A DNA stretch of 64,000 bases, from positions 124,001 through 188,000 of the forward strand of contig NZ_POAF01000005.1 of NCBI RefSeq assembly GCF_003309065.1, given 5' to 3'. Positions 8,297-16,977 of the stretch are shown piece after piece; the stretch's first letter is position 1; each line of letters opens with the position of its first letter. The translations under genes were made by a program, and so were the position numbers. Source of the stretch: Glutamicibacter soli. GTDB lineage: Bacteria > Actinomycetota > Actinomycetes > Actinomycetales > Micrococcaceae. The notes below the pieces were generated by a model. The model was not told where the DNA came from, searched no databases, and saw only the letters and a list, made by a program, of their open reading frames with translations.

Positions 8297-10009
8297 TCAG
8301 GCCGCAGGCCAGGGCAGTTCGCCCAGGCGCTTATTCAGTTCCAGATGGTGCGCGCGCAGTGCCTGGCGGCTCGCCGGGATCTCGATCAGCCGCAAGTCCC
8401 CGGGGGTGCCGCTAGACAGCAGCGAGCCGAGTTCTGCGCGGGTGAGCACCCGGTGGTAGCTCCAGCCGTAGCCTTCGGCGAGCGCCCTCAGGTCCATCTG
8501 CTGGGGCGTGGCGAACAGCCGCTCCACGCTATTGCCGTAGCGCCGGGATTCGTCCACCTGGCCGTGCTCCAGTGTGGAGAAAATCGCTCCTCCCCCGTCG
8601 TTGTAGACGACAACGTCCACCGTGGGCTTCTGCTCGCCCAGGGTCCAGAGCATCGAGCTTGCGTCATGGGCGAAGGTAATGTCCCCCATGACTGCCACGG
8701 TGTGCTGCCCGCTGCCCGCCGCCAGGCCCAGGGCCGTGGAGATGGTCCCGTCGATGCCGGCCAATCCGCGGTTCGCATGGCAGGTGCTGGCCCCCGGAAC
8801 GCTCGGATCCGCAGCCAGGTCGAAGTCGCGCACGATGTTCGAGGACCCCAGCAGCAGCTGCGGAATGCGGGCGTTCCAGATTTCCTCCGCCACTGCGGCC
8901 CCGTCCAGGGTTTCGGGTTCCTGCAGTGCTGCGCGGATCGGCTGGGCCTGCGCATCCAGTTGTTGCCAGCCCTCCAGCCAGCCCCGGGGTGCGGTGCCGG
9001 CGAAGTCGACGAGCTGCTGGGGATCTGCCACGGGTGTTTCGCGCCGGCGCCCGGCCTCGTACCAGGGGGCAGGAGCCGGTTCCCAGATCACCGAGTCGAT
9101 GTGCGCTGCGGCGAGCAGCCGGCCGACCGGGCGGCTGAGCGTGGGACGCCCGAACAGCACCACGCGTTCGATGCGCTCAAGACCTACCGCGATCAGCGGG
9201 CGGTAGTGGCGGATGGCGTGGGCGGAGAAGCGCGCGTTGGAGGACGGCTCGGCGAAGAGCGGCAGCCCCAGGTGCTGGGCGAAAGCCTGCGCCTCGGGAC
9301 CCGCAGCGTGTCCGGCGACAACCACTGTGCGCCGCACGGCGGCGTCGGTGGGCTGCGGCCAGGCGGTTCCGGACAGTTGGGTTCCTGGGCTTGCCCAGTC
9401 CCCCGGCTCAATGCCGGTCCAGGCTTGGGTCTCCACTCGGGAGTCGTCTTCAGGCGTCAGCGGGTCGCGGAATTGCAGGTTCAGCTGCACCGGGCCGGCC
9501 GGTGCCTGCGCATTGCCGCGCAGAGCGGCCAGGGCCGCATCCAGCGCAGTTGCAGGGCTGTTCCCGGCGGGGACGTTCAGCGCCGCACGAACGTGCTCGC
9601 CGAACAACGTTTTCTGCCGGGTGCTCTGGCTGGCGCCGGTTCCGTGCAGCTCGTCCGGCCGGTCGGCCGAGAGCACCAGCAGCGGCGTGCCGGTGTGGTT
9701 GGCTTCCATGACGGCGGGCAGCATCTGGCCGATGGCCGAGCCGCTGGTGGCGGCGATGGCAGTGGGCGCGCCGGTGGCCTGGGTTAGTCCCAGCGCCATG
9801 AAAGAAGCCGAGCGTTCGTCGATGCGCACATGCACCCGAAGCTTCCCTGCGGCTTCGGCTTCGGCCGCGGCGTAGGCCAGCGGGGCGCTGCGGGAACCGG
9901 GAGAAATCACCAGGTCTCTGATTCCTGCGGCAATCAGTGCCGAGAGCACCTCGCGGGCCGTGGTGATGGCACGCTGTCCATCCTGCTGCGCACTCACGCG
10001 TTCAGTCAC
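8297..10009 (-). CDS. menD: 2-succinyl-5-enolpyruvyl-6-hydroxy-3-cyclohexene-1-carboxylate synthase
   Basis: 570-residue thiamine-diphosphate enzyme that joins isochorismate and 2-oxoglutarate, the second menaquinone step. N-terminal ISPGSRSAPLAYA and the catalytic-glutamate region RIDERSASFMALG (about residues 62-74) are typical of MenD, as are the C-terminal MGDITFAHD and VVYNDGGGAIFS (ThDP/Mg2+ motif GD...NDGGG). The first GTG at 10009 is nearly on top of AGAGG; the second in-frame GTG at 9997 has better spacing to AGAGGT and may be the true start. menC lies 2.4 kb away with phoX between them. Confidence 0.93.
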   Translation of the reverse strand: MTERVSAQQDGQRAITTAREVLSALIAAGIRDLVISPGSRSAPLAYAAAEAEAAGKLRVHVRIDERSASFMALGLTQATGAPTAIAATSGSAIGQMLPAVMEANHTGTPLLVLSADRPDELHGTGASQSTRQKTLFGEHVRAALNVPAGNSPATALDAALAALRGNAQAPAGPVQLNLQFRDPLTPEDDSRVETQAWTGIEPGDWASPGTQLSGTAWPQPTDAAVRRTVVVAGHAAGPEAQAFAQHLGLPLFAEPSSNARFSAHAIRHYRPLIAVGLERIERVVLFGRPTLSRPVGRLLAAAHIDSVIWEPAPAPWYEAGRRRETPVADPQQLVDFAGTAPRGWLEGWQQLDAQAQPIRAALQEPETLDGAAVAEEIWNARIPQLLLGSSNIVRDFDLAADPSVPGASTCHANRGLAGIDGTISTALGLAAGSGQHTVAVMGDITFAHDASSMLWTLGEQKPTVDVVVYNDGGGAIFSTLEHGQVDESRRYGNSVERLFATPQQMDLRALAEGYGWSYHRVLTRAELGSLLSSGTPGDLRLIEIPASRQALRAHHLELNKRLGELPWPAA

Positions 10010-10093
10010 CTCTAGTCTTGGCCGGAAAACACCCTTCCAAGTCTATCGAGTCGCCGGTTGCCCGGTACCCGGAGTTCATCCCGGGACGCGGAC

Positions 10094-10124
10094 AGCGGCG
10101 GGAAGCCTGTCGCTTCCCGCCGCT
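10094..10124 (-). terminator. Terminator after phoX
   Basis: AGCGGCGGGAAGC (10094-10106) pairs perfectly with 10112-10124 around a five-base loop, 23 bp beyond the phoX stop codon. There is no T run. Confidence 0.7.
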
Positions 10125-10146
10125 TCCTGCCTGTCACCGGAAATGG

Positions 10147-12270
10147 CTAGTGCTTGCCGTGCCCATTGCCGTGGCCATGCCCGTGACCGTTTCCGTTGTT
10201 GCCCTGGCGCTCGGTGAAGACTTGGACCACGCTGGGCCGCGGGCCGTAGAACTGGCCCTTCTTCACCTTGCCCGGAGCGGCTACGAAATCGGGGAACAGC
10301 GACGCCGGCTGGGCGAAGCTGCCGCCCTCGCCCGGATGCTGCACCGCAACGAACACCGAACCGTCCTTGTCATGGATCACCGGGCCGCAGGTCTCGGCCC
10401 CGGTGGGCACCGCGAGGAACTGCTCCACGCGGCCCCGGTCCTTGCCGGTCAACGTCACCTTGTGCAGCGCGTCGGAGTAGCCGATGGTGCCCGGGGCGCC
10501 GTCGGTGGAGATCCATAGGTTGCCCGCCGAGTCGAAGGCCAGGTTGTCCGGGCAGGAAATCGGGGAGACCTTCTGCGCCGGATAGCCGGAGAAGTAGGTG
10601 GAGGAGTTGACCTTCGGGTCGCCCGCCACCAGCAGGATGTTCCAGGTGAACTTGGTGGCCGTCGCGTCGTTGCCAGCTTCGGTCAGCTCCAGGACGTGCC
10701 CGTCGCGGTTTGCCACGCGCGGGTTCTGCTCGGTGGCGCCTTCCTTGCCTGCCTTGCCGCGGTCGGAGTTGTTGGTCAGCGCCACGTACAGCTTGCCGGA
10801 GACCGGGCTCGGCTCCACGTCTTCGGGGCGGTCCATCTTGGTGGCGCCGATCTTGTCGGCGGCCAGACGGGTATACACCAGCACTTCTTCCACGCTCATG
10901 CCGTCCACCATCGACTTGCCGCCGCGCACCAGCGGAAGCCAGGTGCCGGTGCCGTCGAAGGCGCCGTCCGAGGGCAGCGCCCCGCTGCCGTCGATTTCAG
11001 CGGCCGGCGAGTTGCCGGCGAACTTCGCGACATACAGGTCGCCATCCGACAGCAGGGTCATGTTGTGGCGGCGGTCGTTCTTGCGGTAGGTCCCCGAGGA
11101 GACGAACTTGTAGATGTATTCGAAGCGCGAGTCGTCGCCCGAGTAGGCGACGGCCTTGCCGTTCTTGGCGATGCGCACATTCGCGCCCTCGTGCTTGAAG
11201 CGGCCCAGATTGGTGTGCTTGACCGGGATCGACTTCGGATTCTGCGGATCGATCTCGACAACCCAGCCGAAGCGGTTCGCCTCGTTCTCGAATCCTTCAT
11301 GGTGCAGGCCGAAGCGCGGGTCGGTGTCTTCCCAGCCGCGTTCGGTGGCCTTGGCCGCGATTCCGTAGCGGGCTTCCTCGGCAGTTCCGCGGCCGCGGAA
11401 GTACTGGTCGATGTTCTCCTCGCCGGAGAGCACGGTGCCCCACGGAGTGGTGCCGCCGGCGCAGTTGTTCAAGGTGCCCAGGATCTTGGTGCCCGTGCGG
11501 TCCGCTGCGGTCTTGAGCAGGTCGCTGCCCGCAGCCGGCCCGTCCACGGTGAACTCAGTCTGCATGGTGATGCGGCGGTTGCGTTCGCCGCCTTGGACGT
11601 AGGTCCACTTCTTGTCGTTCTTCTTGCGAGAGACCTCGACAACGCTGAAGCCGTGGGCGTTCATGGCGATGCGGCGGGCTTCGTCCTTGTTCGCCTCGAA
11701 CCAGTCGGCGTCGAACATCATGTCTTCGTTGGTGTATTCGTGGTTGGCGACCAGCACGCCGGTGCGGCCGGAGTACTTGTCCACGATGATGTCCAGGTAG
11801 TCGCAGTTGTATCCGAACTGCTCGGCCTGCTTGCGTGCGGTCTGATTCTGCGCGTCGAATTCCGGCGAGCGCTTGAACAGCGGGTCGCCCCAGCGGATGA
11901 TGCTGTGCCAGTCGTAGCCTTCGGGCACGGTCATGGTGTCCACCGAGCGCGAGACCGGGTCGATGGCCTGGAAACCGAGCTTCCCGCCGTGGGAGCCGTG
12001 CTTGCCGGCGACGGCCACTTCAGCAGCGGATGCCGGCGGGGCGCCGAACAGCTGCGGGCCGACGACCAGTGCGGAGGCACCGATGGCACCGAGCCCAAGC
12101 ATCTGGCGGCGGGAGAGCGCGGAGTCGGCGATGTCGCGGAAGTACGCGTTGGATGAGTTGTTGCAGTCCGGCTTGACGCAGGCATCCCCGCATTTGAAGT
12201 GGCAGGTCGCTGCGGAACGTCCGCCGCGGGTATGGCCAAGCATCGGCAGCAGGGTACGGGTGGGATTCAT
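10147..12270 (-). CDS. phoX: PhoX-type alkaline phosphatase / DUF839 protein, Tat-exported
   Basis: 707 residues. The N-terminus has a Cys-rich leader, then a twin-arginine signal around residue 53 (SRRQMLGLG followed by a hydrophobic segment and ASA cleavage site), so it is exported folded. The body matches the PhoX/DUF839 family, including SGEENIDQYFRG, the KHEGANVRIAKNGKAVAYSGDD region and a long beta-propeller-like C-terminal part (PEDVEPSPVSGKLYVALTNN). PhoX enzymes release phosphate from organic esters using Ca2+/Fe. The last 18 residues form an unusual Gly/Asn/His tail (GHGHGHGNGHGKH). Some DUF839 members have other functions. Start ATG 12270 has GAGGAAG ten bases upstream. Confidence 0.88.
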   Translation of the reverse strand: MNPTRTLLPMLGHTRGGRSAATCHFKCGDACVKPDCNNSSNAYFRDIADSALSRRQMLGLGAIGASALVVGPQLFGAPPASAAEVAVAGKHGSHGGKLGFQAIDPVSRSVDTMTVPEGYDWHSIIRWGDPLFKRSPEFDAQNQTARKQAEQFGYNCDYLDIIVDKYSGRTGVLVANHEYTNEDMMFDADWFEANKDEARRIAMNAHGFSVVEVSRKKNDKKWTYVQGGERNRRITMQTEFTVDGPAAGSDLLKTAADRTGTKILGTLNNCAGGTTPWGTVLSGEENIDQYFRGRGTAEEARYGIAAKATERGWEDTDPRFGLHHEGFENEANRFGWVVEIDPQNPKSIPVKHTNLGRFKHEGANVRIAKNGKAVAYSGDDSRFEYIYKFVSSGTYRKNDRRHNMTLLSDGDLYVAKFAGNSPAAEIDGSGALPSDGAFDGTGTWLPLVRGGKSMVDGMSVEEVLVYTRLAADKIGATKMDRPEDVEPSPVSGKLYVALTNNSDRGKAGKEGATEQNPRVANRDGHVLELTEAGNDATATKFTWNILLVAGDPKVNSSTYFSGYPAQKVSPISCPDNLAFDSAGNLWISTDGAPGTIGYSDALHKVTLTGKDRGRVEQFLAVPTGAETCGPVIHDKDGSVFVAVQHPGEGGSFAQPASLFPDFVAAPGKVKKGQFYGPRPSVVQVFTERQGNNGNGHGHGHGNGHGKH

Positions 12271-12393
12271 TGATCCGTCACTTCCTCGGTGTGGCTCGCT
12301 CGTCAGGGGGTGAAGCGATTCGAGGTTTTCATCCCGAAGTGGTCAAAAGCCGTACTGGAGGTTAACACGAGGATAATTCTGGGTGCGGCTCCC

Positions 12394-13389
12394 CTAGTTC
12401 TCCAACAGCTGCGCGTAGCAGTCGCGCACCCGCAGGTGCCACCAGGCCTCTCGTTCCTGTCCCGGATGCAGCTTGGCCAGCTTGTGCGGCTGCGGCTTCA
12501 CGCGGCGCACCGGCAGGTACCCGGCGGTAGCCAGCAGCGGCTCGTCGGTCACGTCGTCCGCGAAAAGGGTTCCGGTGGACAGCCCGCAGGCATAGGGAAG
12601 CTCGGGCAGGGCGCTGGCCAGCGCGGCGGCCTGAGCCAGGCCCACAGAGGTGTCCAGGGCGCTGGAGACCACGACATCGAGTTCGGCCTGCGCAGCGATG
12701 TCGAGCACGGTCTGGATGCCTCCCAGCGGCTGAGCCTTGATGATCATCAGGTCGGCGGCCCCGAGCCGGGAGACTTCCAGCGGATCGGTGTGCTTGCGCA
12801 CTGCTTCGTCCGCGGCGATCTTCAGGTCGATCCGCGCGGAACGCAGTCGCGCGCGGACCTCGGCCAGTCCGGTGATGCCGGGCACCGGCTGTTCCGCGTA
12901 TTGCAGATCGAAGTCGCTGAGCCGGGTCAGCGCTGCCACCGCGGTGGGGATGTCCCATCCCATGTTCGCGTCCACGCGCAGCGCGGCCTGCGGGTACAAG
13001 CGCCGGGTTTCGGCCACCCGGGCAAGGTCCTCATCTACGCTCTGCCCCTGCTCGGCCACCTTGATCTTGATGGTGTGCGGCGCATCGTAGCGTTCAAGCA
13101 CGCGGCCGACTTCGCCGACCGGAACGGCCGGGAGCGTGGCATTAACCGGGATGCTGGTGCGCAGCGGCTGCGGGAAGGGCTGGTAGGCGGCTTCGATGGC
13201 GGCGGCCAGCCAGCGGGATGCTTCCTGCGGACCGTATTCCAAGAAGGCGGAGAATTCTCCCCAGCCCGCCGGTCCTTCGATCAGCAGCGCTTCGCGCTGG
13301 GTCACCCCGCGGAATTTCACCTGCATGGGCAGCTGGACTACGTGGCTGTGGGCGAGGATTTCTTCCAGGGCAGGCAGGGGAAAGTTCAT
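12394..13389 (-). CDS. menC: o-Succinylbenzoate synthase
   Basis: 331-residue enolase-superfamily enzyme of menaquinone synthesis that dehydrates SHCHC to o-succinylbenzoate. The catalytic KIK pair is K108/K110; metal ligands are D140 (RVDANMGWD), E166 (YAEQP) and D194 (AADEA), and K218 (MIIKAQPLGG) is the second base. It is short, as is usual for the actinobacterial branch. The start ATG 13389 lacks a Shine-Dalgarno sequence; a TAGGCT hexamer six bases upstream (13396-13401, minus strand) suggests a leaderless message. In many actinobacteria menC neighbours menB; here menB is 34 kb away. Confidence 0.93.
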   Translation of the reverse strand: MNFPLPALEEILAHSHVVQLPMQVKFRGVTQREALLIEGPAGWGEFSAFLEYGPQEASRWLAAAIEAAYQPFPQPLRTSIPVNATLPAVPVGEVGRVLERYDAPHTIKIKVAEQGQSVDEDLARVAETRRLYPQAALRVDANMGWDIPTAVAALTRLSDFDLQYAEQPVPGITGLAEVRARLRSARIDLKIAADEAVRKHTDPLEVSRLGAADLMIIKAQPLGGIQTVLDIAAQAELDVVVSSALDTSVGLAQAAALASALPELPYACGLSTGTLFADDVTDEPLLATAGYLPVRRVKPQPHKLAKLHPGQEREAWWHLRVRDCYAQLLEN

Positions 13390-13469
13390 AGTCCCAGCCT
13401 AGCCATGGTGGCGATAGTTACATGCCCAAAGCGTGCCTTGAAGCACGTGAGTTATGACAGGCTAGAGAT

Positions 13470-14324
13470 ATGAGCCGCCATTCCGCCACCCTGAAGCCGC
13501 GCCACGTGCAGTGGTGGTCCGGCGGGTTGCTGTTGCTGGCGTTGTTCATTGTCGAGTACGTCTTTTTTGTCCAGATGCGCGCCGGCCAGTGGGCCGACCA
13601 GGTGGGCTTCACCGTGTGGTCCCAGTGGTGGCCGTCCACCAATTCGGGCAACCCGGTCCGCCAGTTCCTCGATTTCCTGCCGTTGATCTGCGGAGCCATT
13701 GCCACGGTGTTCCTGCTCTACCGCGTCATCCGCGACCGCAGATTCCTGCGGGCGGTGATTGCGGTTGCTGCTGCAGGTGCCGCCATGGCCACCACGCAGA
13801 TCCTCAAGCACCTGATCCTGATCCGCCCAGATTTCAACTTCGGCACCTCGGGAAATTCATTCCCTTCGGGACACACCACGGCCGCCGCCGCGGCGATGGG
13901 ACTGATGTACCTGGTCTCGCCGCCGACGCTGCGGCCTGTGGTTCAGCTGGTCGCGTGGGTTTTCGCCACGGCGGCCGGAGTGGCCACGTTGGTGTGCGGC
14001 TGGCACCGTCCCAGCGATATCGCCGCCGGTTTCCTGGTCGCAGCGTTCTGGATGGTCCTTGCCAGCGCGGTGCTGCAGCGCATCCAGCCGTTGAGCGGCG
14101 AGGTCAGCAAGACCAGCTGGTCGCGAAGCCTGGGCGTCCTAAGCCTGGTCGTCTGGGTGCTGGTGCTGCTGCTGTCCTATCTGCTCCCCCACCCGCACAT
14201 CCAGAAGGTCCCGCAGGAGCTGCTGCTGGCCTATGCGGTACTGGGCATCGTGCATGTGGTGGCTGCGTCCCTGATCTCGGGGCTGGCGCTGCGCTCCGTT
14301 GTCATCGGCCCGGCCCGCATCTGA
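13470..14324 (+). CDS. PAP2-family membrane phosphatase
   Basis: 284 residues with about six membrane spans. The PAP2 signature is present in three parts: KHLILIRP (about 112-119), PSGHTTAA (about 132-139) and GWHRPSDIAAG (about 178-188), where the conserved His and Asp lie. Family members dephosphorylate lipid phosphates such as undecaprenyl diphosphate or phosphatidate. C-terminal helices beyond the catalytic domain are unassigned. Divergent from menC; its stop is only 16 bp from that of the convergent DUF1648 protein. Confidence 0.9.
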   Translation: MSRHSATLKPRHVQWWSGGLLLLALFIVEYVFFVQMRAGQWADQVGFTVWSQWWPSTNSGNPVRQFLDFLPLICGAIATVFLLYRVIRDRRFLRAVIAVAAAGAAMATTQILKHLILIRPDFNFGTSGNSFPSGHTTAAAAAMGLMYLVSPPTLRPVVQLVAWVFATAAGVATLVCGWHRPSDIAAGFLVAAFWMVLASAVLQRIQPLSGEVSKTSWSRSLGVLSLVVWVLVLLLSYLLPHPHIQKVPQELLLAYAVLGIVHVVAASLISGLALRSVVIGPARI

Positions 14325-14340
14325 TCCGCCGCAGTACCGG

Positions 14341-15462
14341 CTAGCGACCCTGGGCGATCAGGGCGTTCAGCTGGGCGGCGGCCTGTTCGGAACGAGGGAT
14401 GGTGACCGCGAAGCGGCGTTTGTCCTTCAATTCAACGGCCAGCCCTTCATGGCGGCGCAGCACCACGGCGGATCCGCCGGGGAAGAAGCGCCATCCCCAG
14501 CCGCCCCATTCCATGGGCTGGATCTCCTCGGCGAGGACCGATTCCATGTCCTTGACATCGATGGTGCGCAACGGGAACCCCAGAAGGGCGCTGGACACGC
14601 GTAGCCTTCCGCCGGCCACCGTCACGCGGATCCTCGCCAGCCCGAGGACCAGCGGGGTGAGCAGGACGATGAAGGCGATTCCCATGATGAAGCTGACGAT
14701 GTCTCCACCTTCAGTGGTGCTCATGAAGATCATGAAGATACCCATGCCCGCCATGAAAAGTCCTAGCAGCCACAACCACCGGGGGGCGTTCATTGTCTCG
14801 CTGAATTCATCACCTGGTGCGATTTCAGCCGCCGGCGGGGCCTTCACTGTGGCTGCCTGCCGCTTCTCCTGTACCTTAGCCAAGCGGTCACGGCGCTTGT
14901 TCTGGCGATTGAGCTGGTACTGCTGGAATACCCCGCAGATCCAAACAGGAACAAGGCTGACCAAGGTCGCTGCGATGCTGGCGAAGATCCAGGGTCCCGC
15001 TACGGCTTGGGTCGGATCACCGGCGAACGCCGTAGGCACAGAGCTGGAAACATAGACCCCTGCGGTGGTCCAAGCCATCAGGCTTCCCACAAAAAGAAGC
15101 CCGAGCAGCACCAGTGGCTTGCGGGTCAGGTACAACGATGCCCATGCGACCAAGCCTCCGAGGATCGCGAAGGTCATGGAGGCGGTGAAGAACACCGCGC
15201 TGTCGGCGAATCCGTCCGGCCGGGCGCTGTCGGACCAGTGGGTCGCTGTGATGCTGGGCAGCGACGTCCCCAGCAGCGTCCGGGTCAGCGCGATCACCGC
15301 AATGGGCAGGAAAAGCAGGATGATCAGTGGTGTACGGCTTCTGATCGCAACGCGTTCGCTGGAAATGATCTGCCCCTTTCGGCTTCGGCGCTCCGCCCCG
15401 TTCTCGGGCCGGTCGCCGGATAAGTCATCTTCAAGTCTAGGAAATGCGCCTTGACTTGCCAA
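14341..15462 (-). CDS. DUF1648-containing membrane protein
   Basis: 373 residues with six predicted membrane helices: four in the N-terminal half (about 44-64, 88-113, 116-138, 155-176) and two (about 229-247, 255-275) before a soluble C-terminal part with a PH-like appearance (RIRVTVAGGRLRVSSALLG...WGGWGWRF). Between helices 1 and 2, LPSITATHWSDSARPDGFAD matches the DUF1648 pattern of LPxxxxTHWxxxGxPDG. The function of such proteins is unknown. The first start is a TTG at 15462 with weak ribosome binding, so the exact N-terminus is doubtful. A basic linker (NRQNKRRDRLAKVQEKR) separates the two halves. Confidence 0.78.
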   Translation of the reverse strand: MASQGAFPRLEDDLSGDRPENGAERRSRKGQIISSERVAIRSRTPLIILLFLPIAVIALTRTLLGTSLPSITATHWSDSARPDGFADSAVFFTASMTFAILGGLVAWASLYLTRKPLVLLGLLFVGSLMAWTTAGVYVSSSVPTAFAGDPTQAVAGPWIFASIAATLVSLVPVWICGVFQQYQLNRQNKRRDRLAKVQEKRQAATVKAPPAAEIAPGDEFSETMNAPRWLWLLGLFMAGMGIFMIFMSTTEGGDIVSFIMGIAFIVLLTPLVLGLARIRVTVAGGRLRVSSALLGFPLRTIDVKDMESVLAEEIQPMEWGGWGWRFFPGGSAVVLRRHEGLAVELKDKRRFAVTIPRSEQAAAQLNALIAQGR

Positions 15463-15502
15463 TTAATCCCCCGGGCTGCAGCCGCCCAAAGGGTACGGAA
15501 AA

Positions 15503-15541
15503 GGCCCCGCCACCCGGGAAAACTTCCCGGGTTGCGGGGCC
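15503..15541 (-). terminator. Terminator of the branched-chain dehydrogenase operon
   Basis: An 18-bp stem with one mismatch (GGCCCCGCCACCCGGGAA at 15503-15520 with 15524-15541) and an AAC loop lies 14 bp past the E2 stop codon. On the minus strand it is followed by TTTTCC. Confidence 0.88.
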
Positions 15542-15554
15542 TGATTCCTGCCGT

Positions 15555-16976
15555 CTACAGGGTAGACAGGGCCTTCTTCGGATCGGTCATCGCATCGGCG
15601 ACGTAGCGCAGGAATCCTGCAGCGGTGCCGCCATCGCAGACACGGTGGTCGAAGCTCAGGGTCAGTTCGCAGATGGAACGGACCTTGATCTTGCCGTTGA
15701 CAACCCATGGCTTCTCAACGATCCGGCCCAGGCCGAGGATGGCAGCTTCCGGGTAGTTGATGATCGCCGCGGAGCCGTCCACGTTGAACACCCCGTAGTT
15801 GTTGATGGTGAAGGTGCTGCCGGACAGGTCGGAGACCCCGGCCTTGCCTTCGCGGGCCACGCCGGCCAGTCGGGCGAACTCGGCCGACAGCTCGTTGGCG
15901 TTCAGCTTGTGGGCGTCGCGCACGTTCGGGACCACCAGACCGCGGTCGGTCTGGGCCGCGAAGCCCAGGTTGACCCCATCGAAGATGGTGTGGCGCAGCG
16001 AGCCGTCGTCCTCCACGTCGATGCGGCTGTTCAGCTCAGGGAAGCGCTGCAGGCCGGCCACGGCGAAGCGGGAGATCAGCGCCATGATGCTTGGCGCCTG
16101 GCCCTCGGATTCCTTGATCTTTCCGCGCAGCTTCAGCAGCTTGGTGACATCCACGTCCACCCACACTGTCGCTTCCGGGATTTCCCGGCGCGAGGTGCTC
16201 ATGGCGGCGGCAATGGTCTTGCGCACGCCGGAGAGCACCTGGCTGGAAGCGACCGGCAGGCCGGTGCGCTTGTCTGCGCCTGCGGCAGCGCCCTCGGACG
16301 GCTTCTGCGGTGCCGGCGCGGCGGCCGGAGCGGGAGCTGCCGCCGGGGCTGCCGGGACAGCGGCCGCTGCGTCTGGCTGGCCCTGGCTGATCAGCGCCTC
16401 CACGTCGGCACGCAGGACCAGGCCCTCGGGGCCGGTGCCGCGCACTGCGTGGATGTCGATGGAGTTTTCGCGGGCCAGCTTGCGCACCAGCGGGTTGATG
16501 ACGCGCACGGCCTGCGTGGAGGTCTCGCTGGACGCGGCCGCGGTGGTGCTGCCTGCGCGCGGGCGGCGACGGCGGCTGGTGCTCGGCTTGGAGGCGCCGG
16601 TGCCGTAGCCGATCAGCACGTTGCCGCTGGCTTCGTCCTCTTCGGCCTCCTCCGGCACCTGGGTTCCGGCCATTTCCTCTTCGCGGTAGGACAGCGCGCC
16701 CTCGGCGGCAGGGGCTGCGGCTTCCGGCTCGACGCCTCCGGTGTTCACGGAGATGAACGGTTCGTCCACCAGCATCATCTGCCCGGCATCGCCGTGCAGG
16801 GTCGAGACCACGCCTTCGAACGGGCACGGGATCTCCACCAGCGACTTGGCGGTCTCCACCTCGGCGATGGGCTGATCGACGATGACCGAGTCGCCCTCGG
16901 CGATCATCCAGCGCACCAGTTCAGCCTCGGTCAGGCCTTCGCCCAGATCGGGCAGCAGGAACGTCTTAATGCTCAA
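15555..16976 (-). CDS. bkdC: 2-Oxoacid dehydrogenase E2 (dihydrolipoamide acyltransferase), branched-chain type
   Basis: 473 residues with three modules: a lipoyl domain with the lipoylated Lys44 in ETAKS; a peripheral E1/E3-binding domain (about 150-190, VRKLARENSIDIHAVRGTGPEG) flanked by Ala/Pro-rich linkers; and the catalytic domain ending in HRVCDG (about 444-449) with the active-site His and Asp. The start is a TTG at 16976, one base after the E1beta stop, because GGGAGG stands six bases before it; upstream in-frame codons lie inside E1beta. It makes acyl-CoA from branched-chain (or pyruvate-type) acyl groups. The assignment to branched-chain acids rests on the AsnC-type regulator beside the operon. 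No E3 gene is present here. Confidence 0.9.
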   Translation of the reverse strand: MSIKTFLLPDLGEGLTEAELVRWMIAEGDSVIVDQPIAEVETAKSLVEIPCPFEGVVSTLHGDAGQMMLVDEPFISVNTGGVEPEAAAPAAEGALSYREEEMAGTQVPEEAEEDEASGNVLIGYGTGASKPSTSRRRRPRAGSTTAAASSETSTQAVRVINPLVRKLARENSIDIHAVRGTGPEGLVLRADVEALISQGQPDAAAAVPAAPAAAPAPAAAPAPQKPSEGAAAGADKRTGLPVASSQVLSGVRKTIAAAMSTSRREIPEATVWVDVDVTKLLKLRGKIKESEGQAPSIMALISRFAVAGLQRFPELNSRIDVEDDGSLRHTIFDGVNLGFAAQTDRGLVVPNVRDAHKLNANELSAEFARLAGVAREGKAGVSDLSGSTFTINNYGVFNVDGSAAIINYPEAAILGLGRIVEKPWVVNGKIKVRSICELTLSFDHRVCDGGTAAGFLRYVADAMTDPKKALSTL

Positions 16977-16977
16977 T

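Noticed and set aside
12271-12393. A PHO box (GTTCACC repeats at 11-bp steps) sought before phoX
   Set aside because: Only loose matches such as GTTAACC and TTTGACC with wrong spacing; not enough to claim PhoP control.
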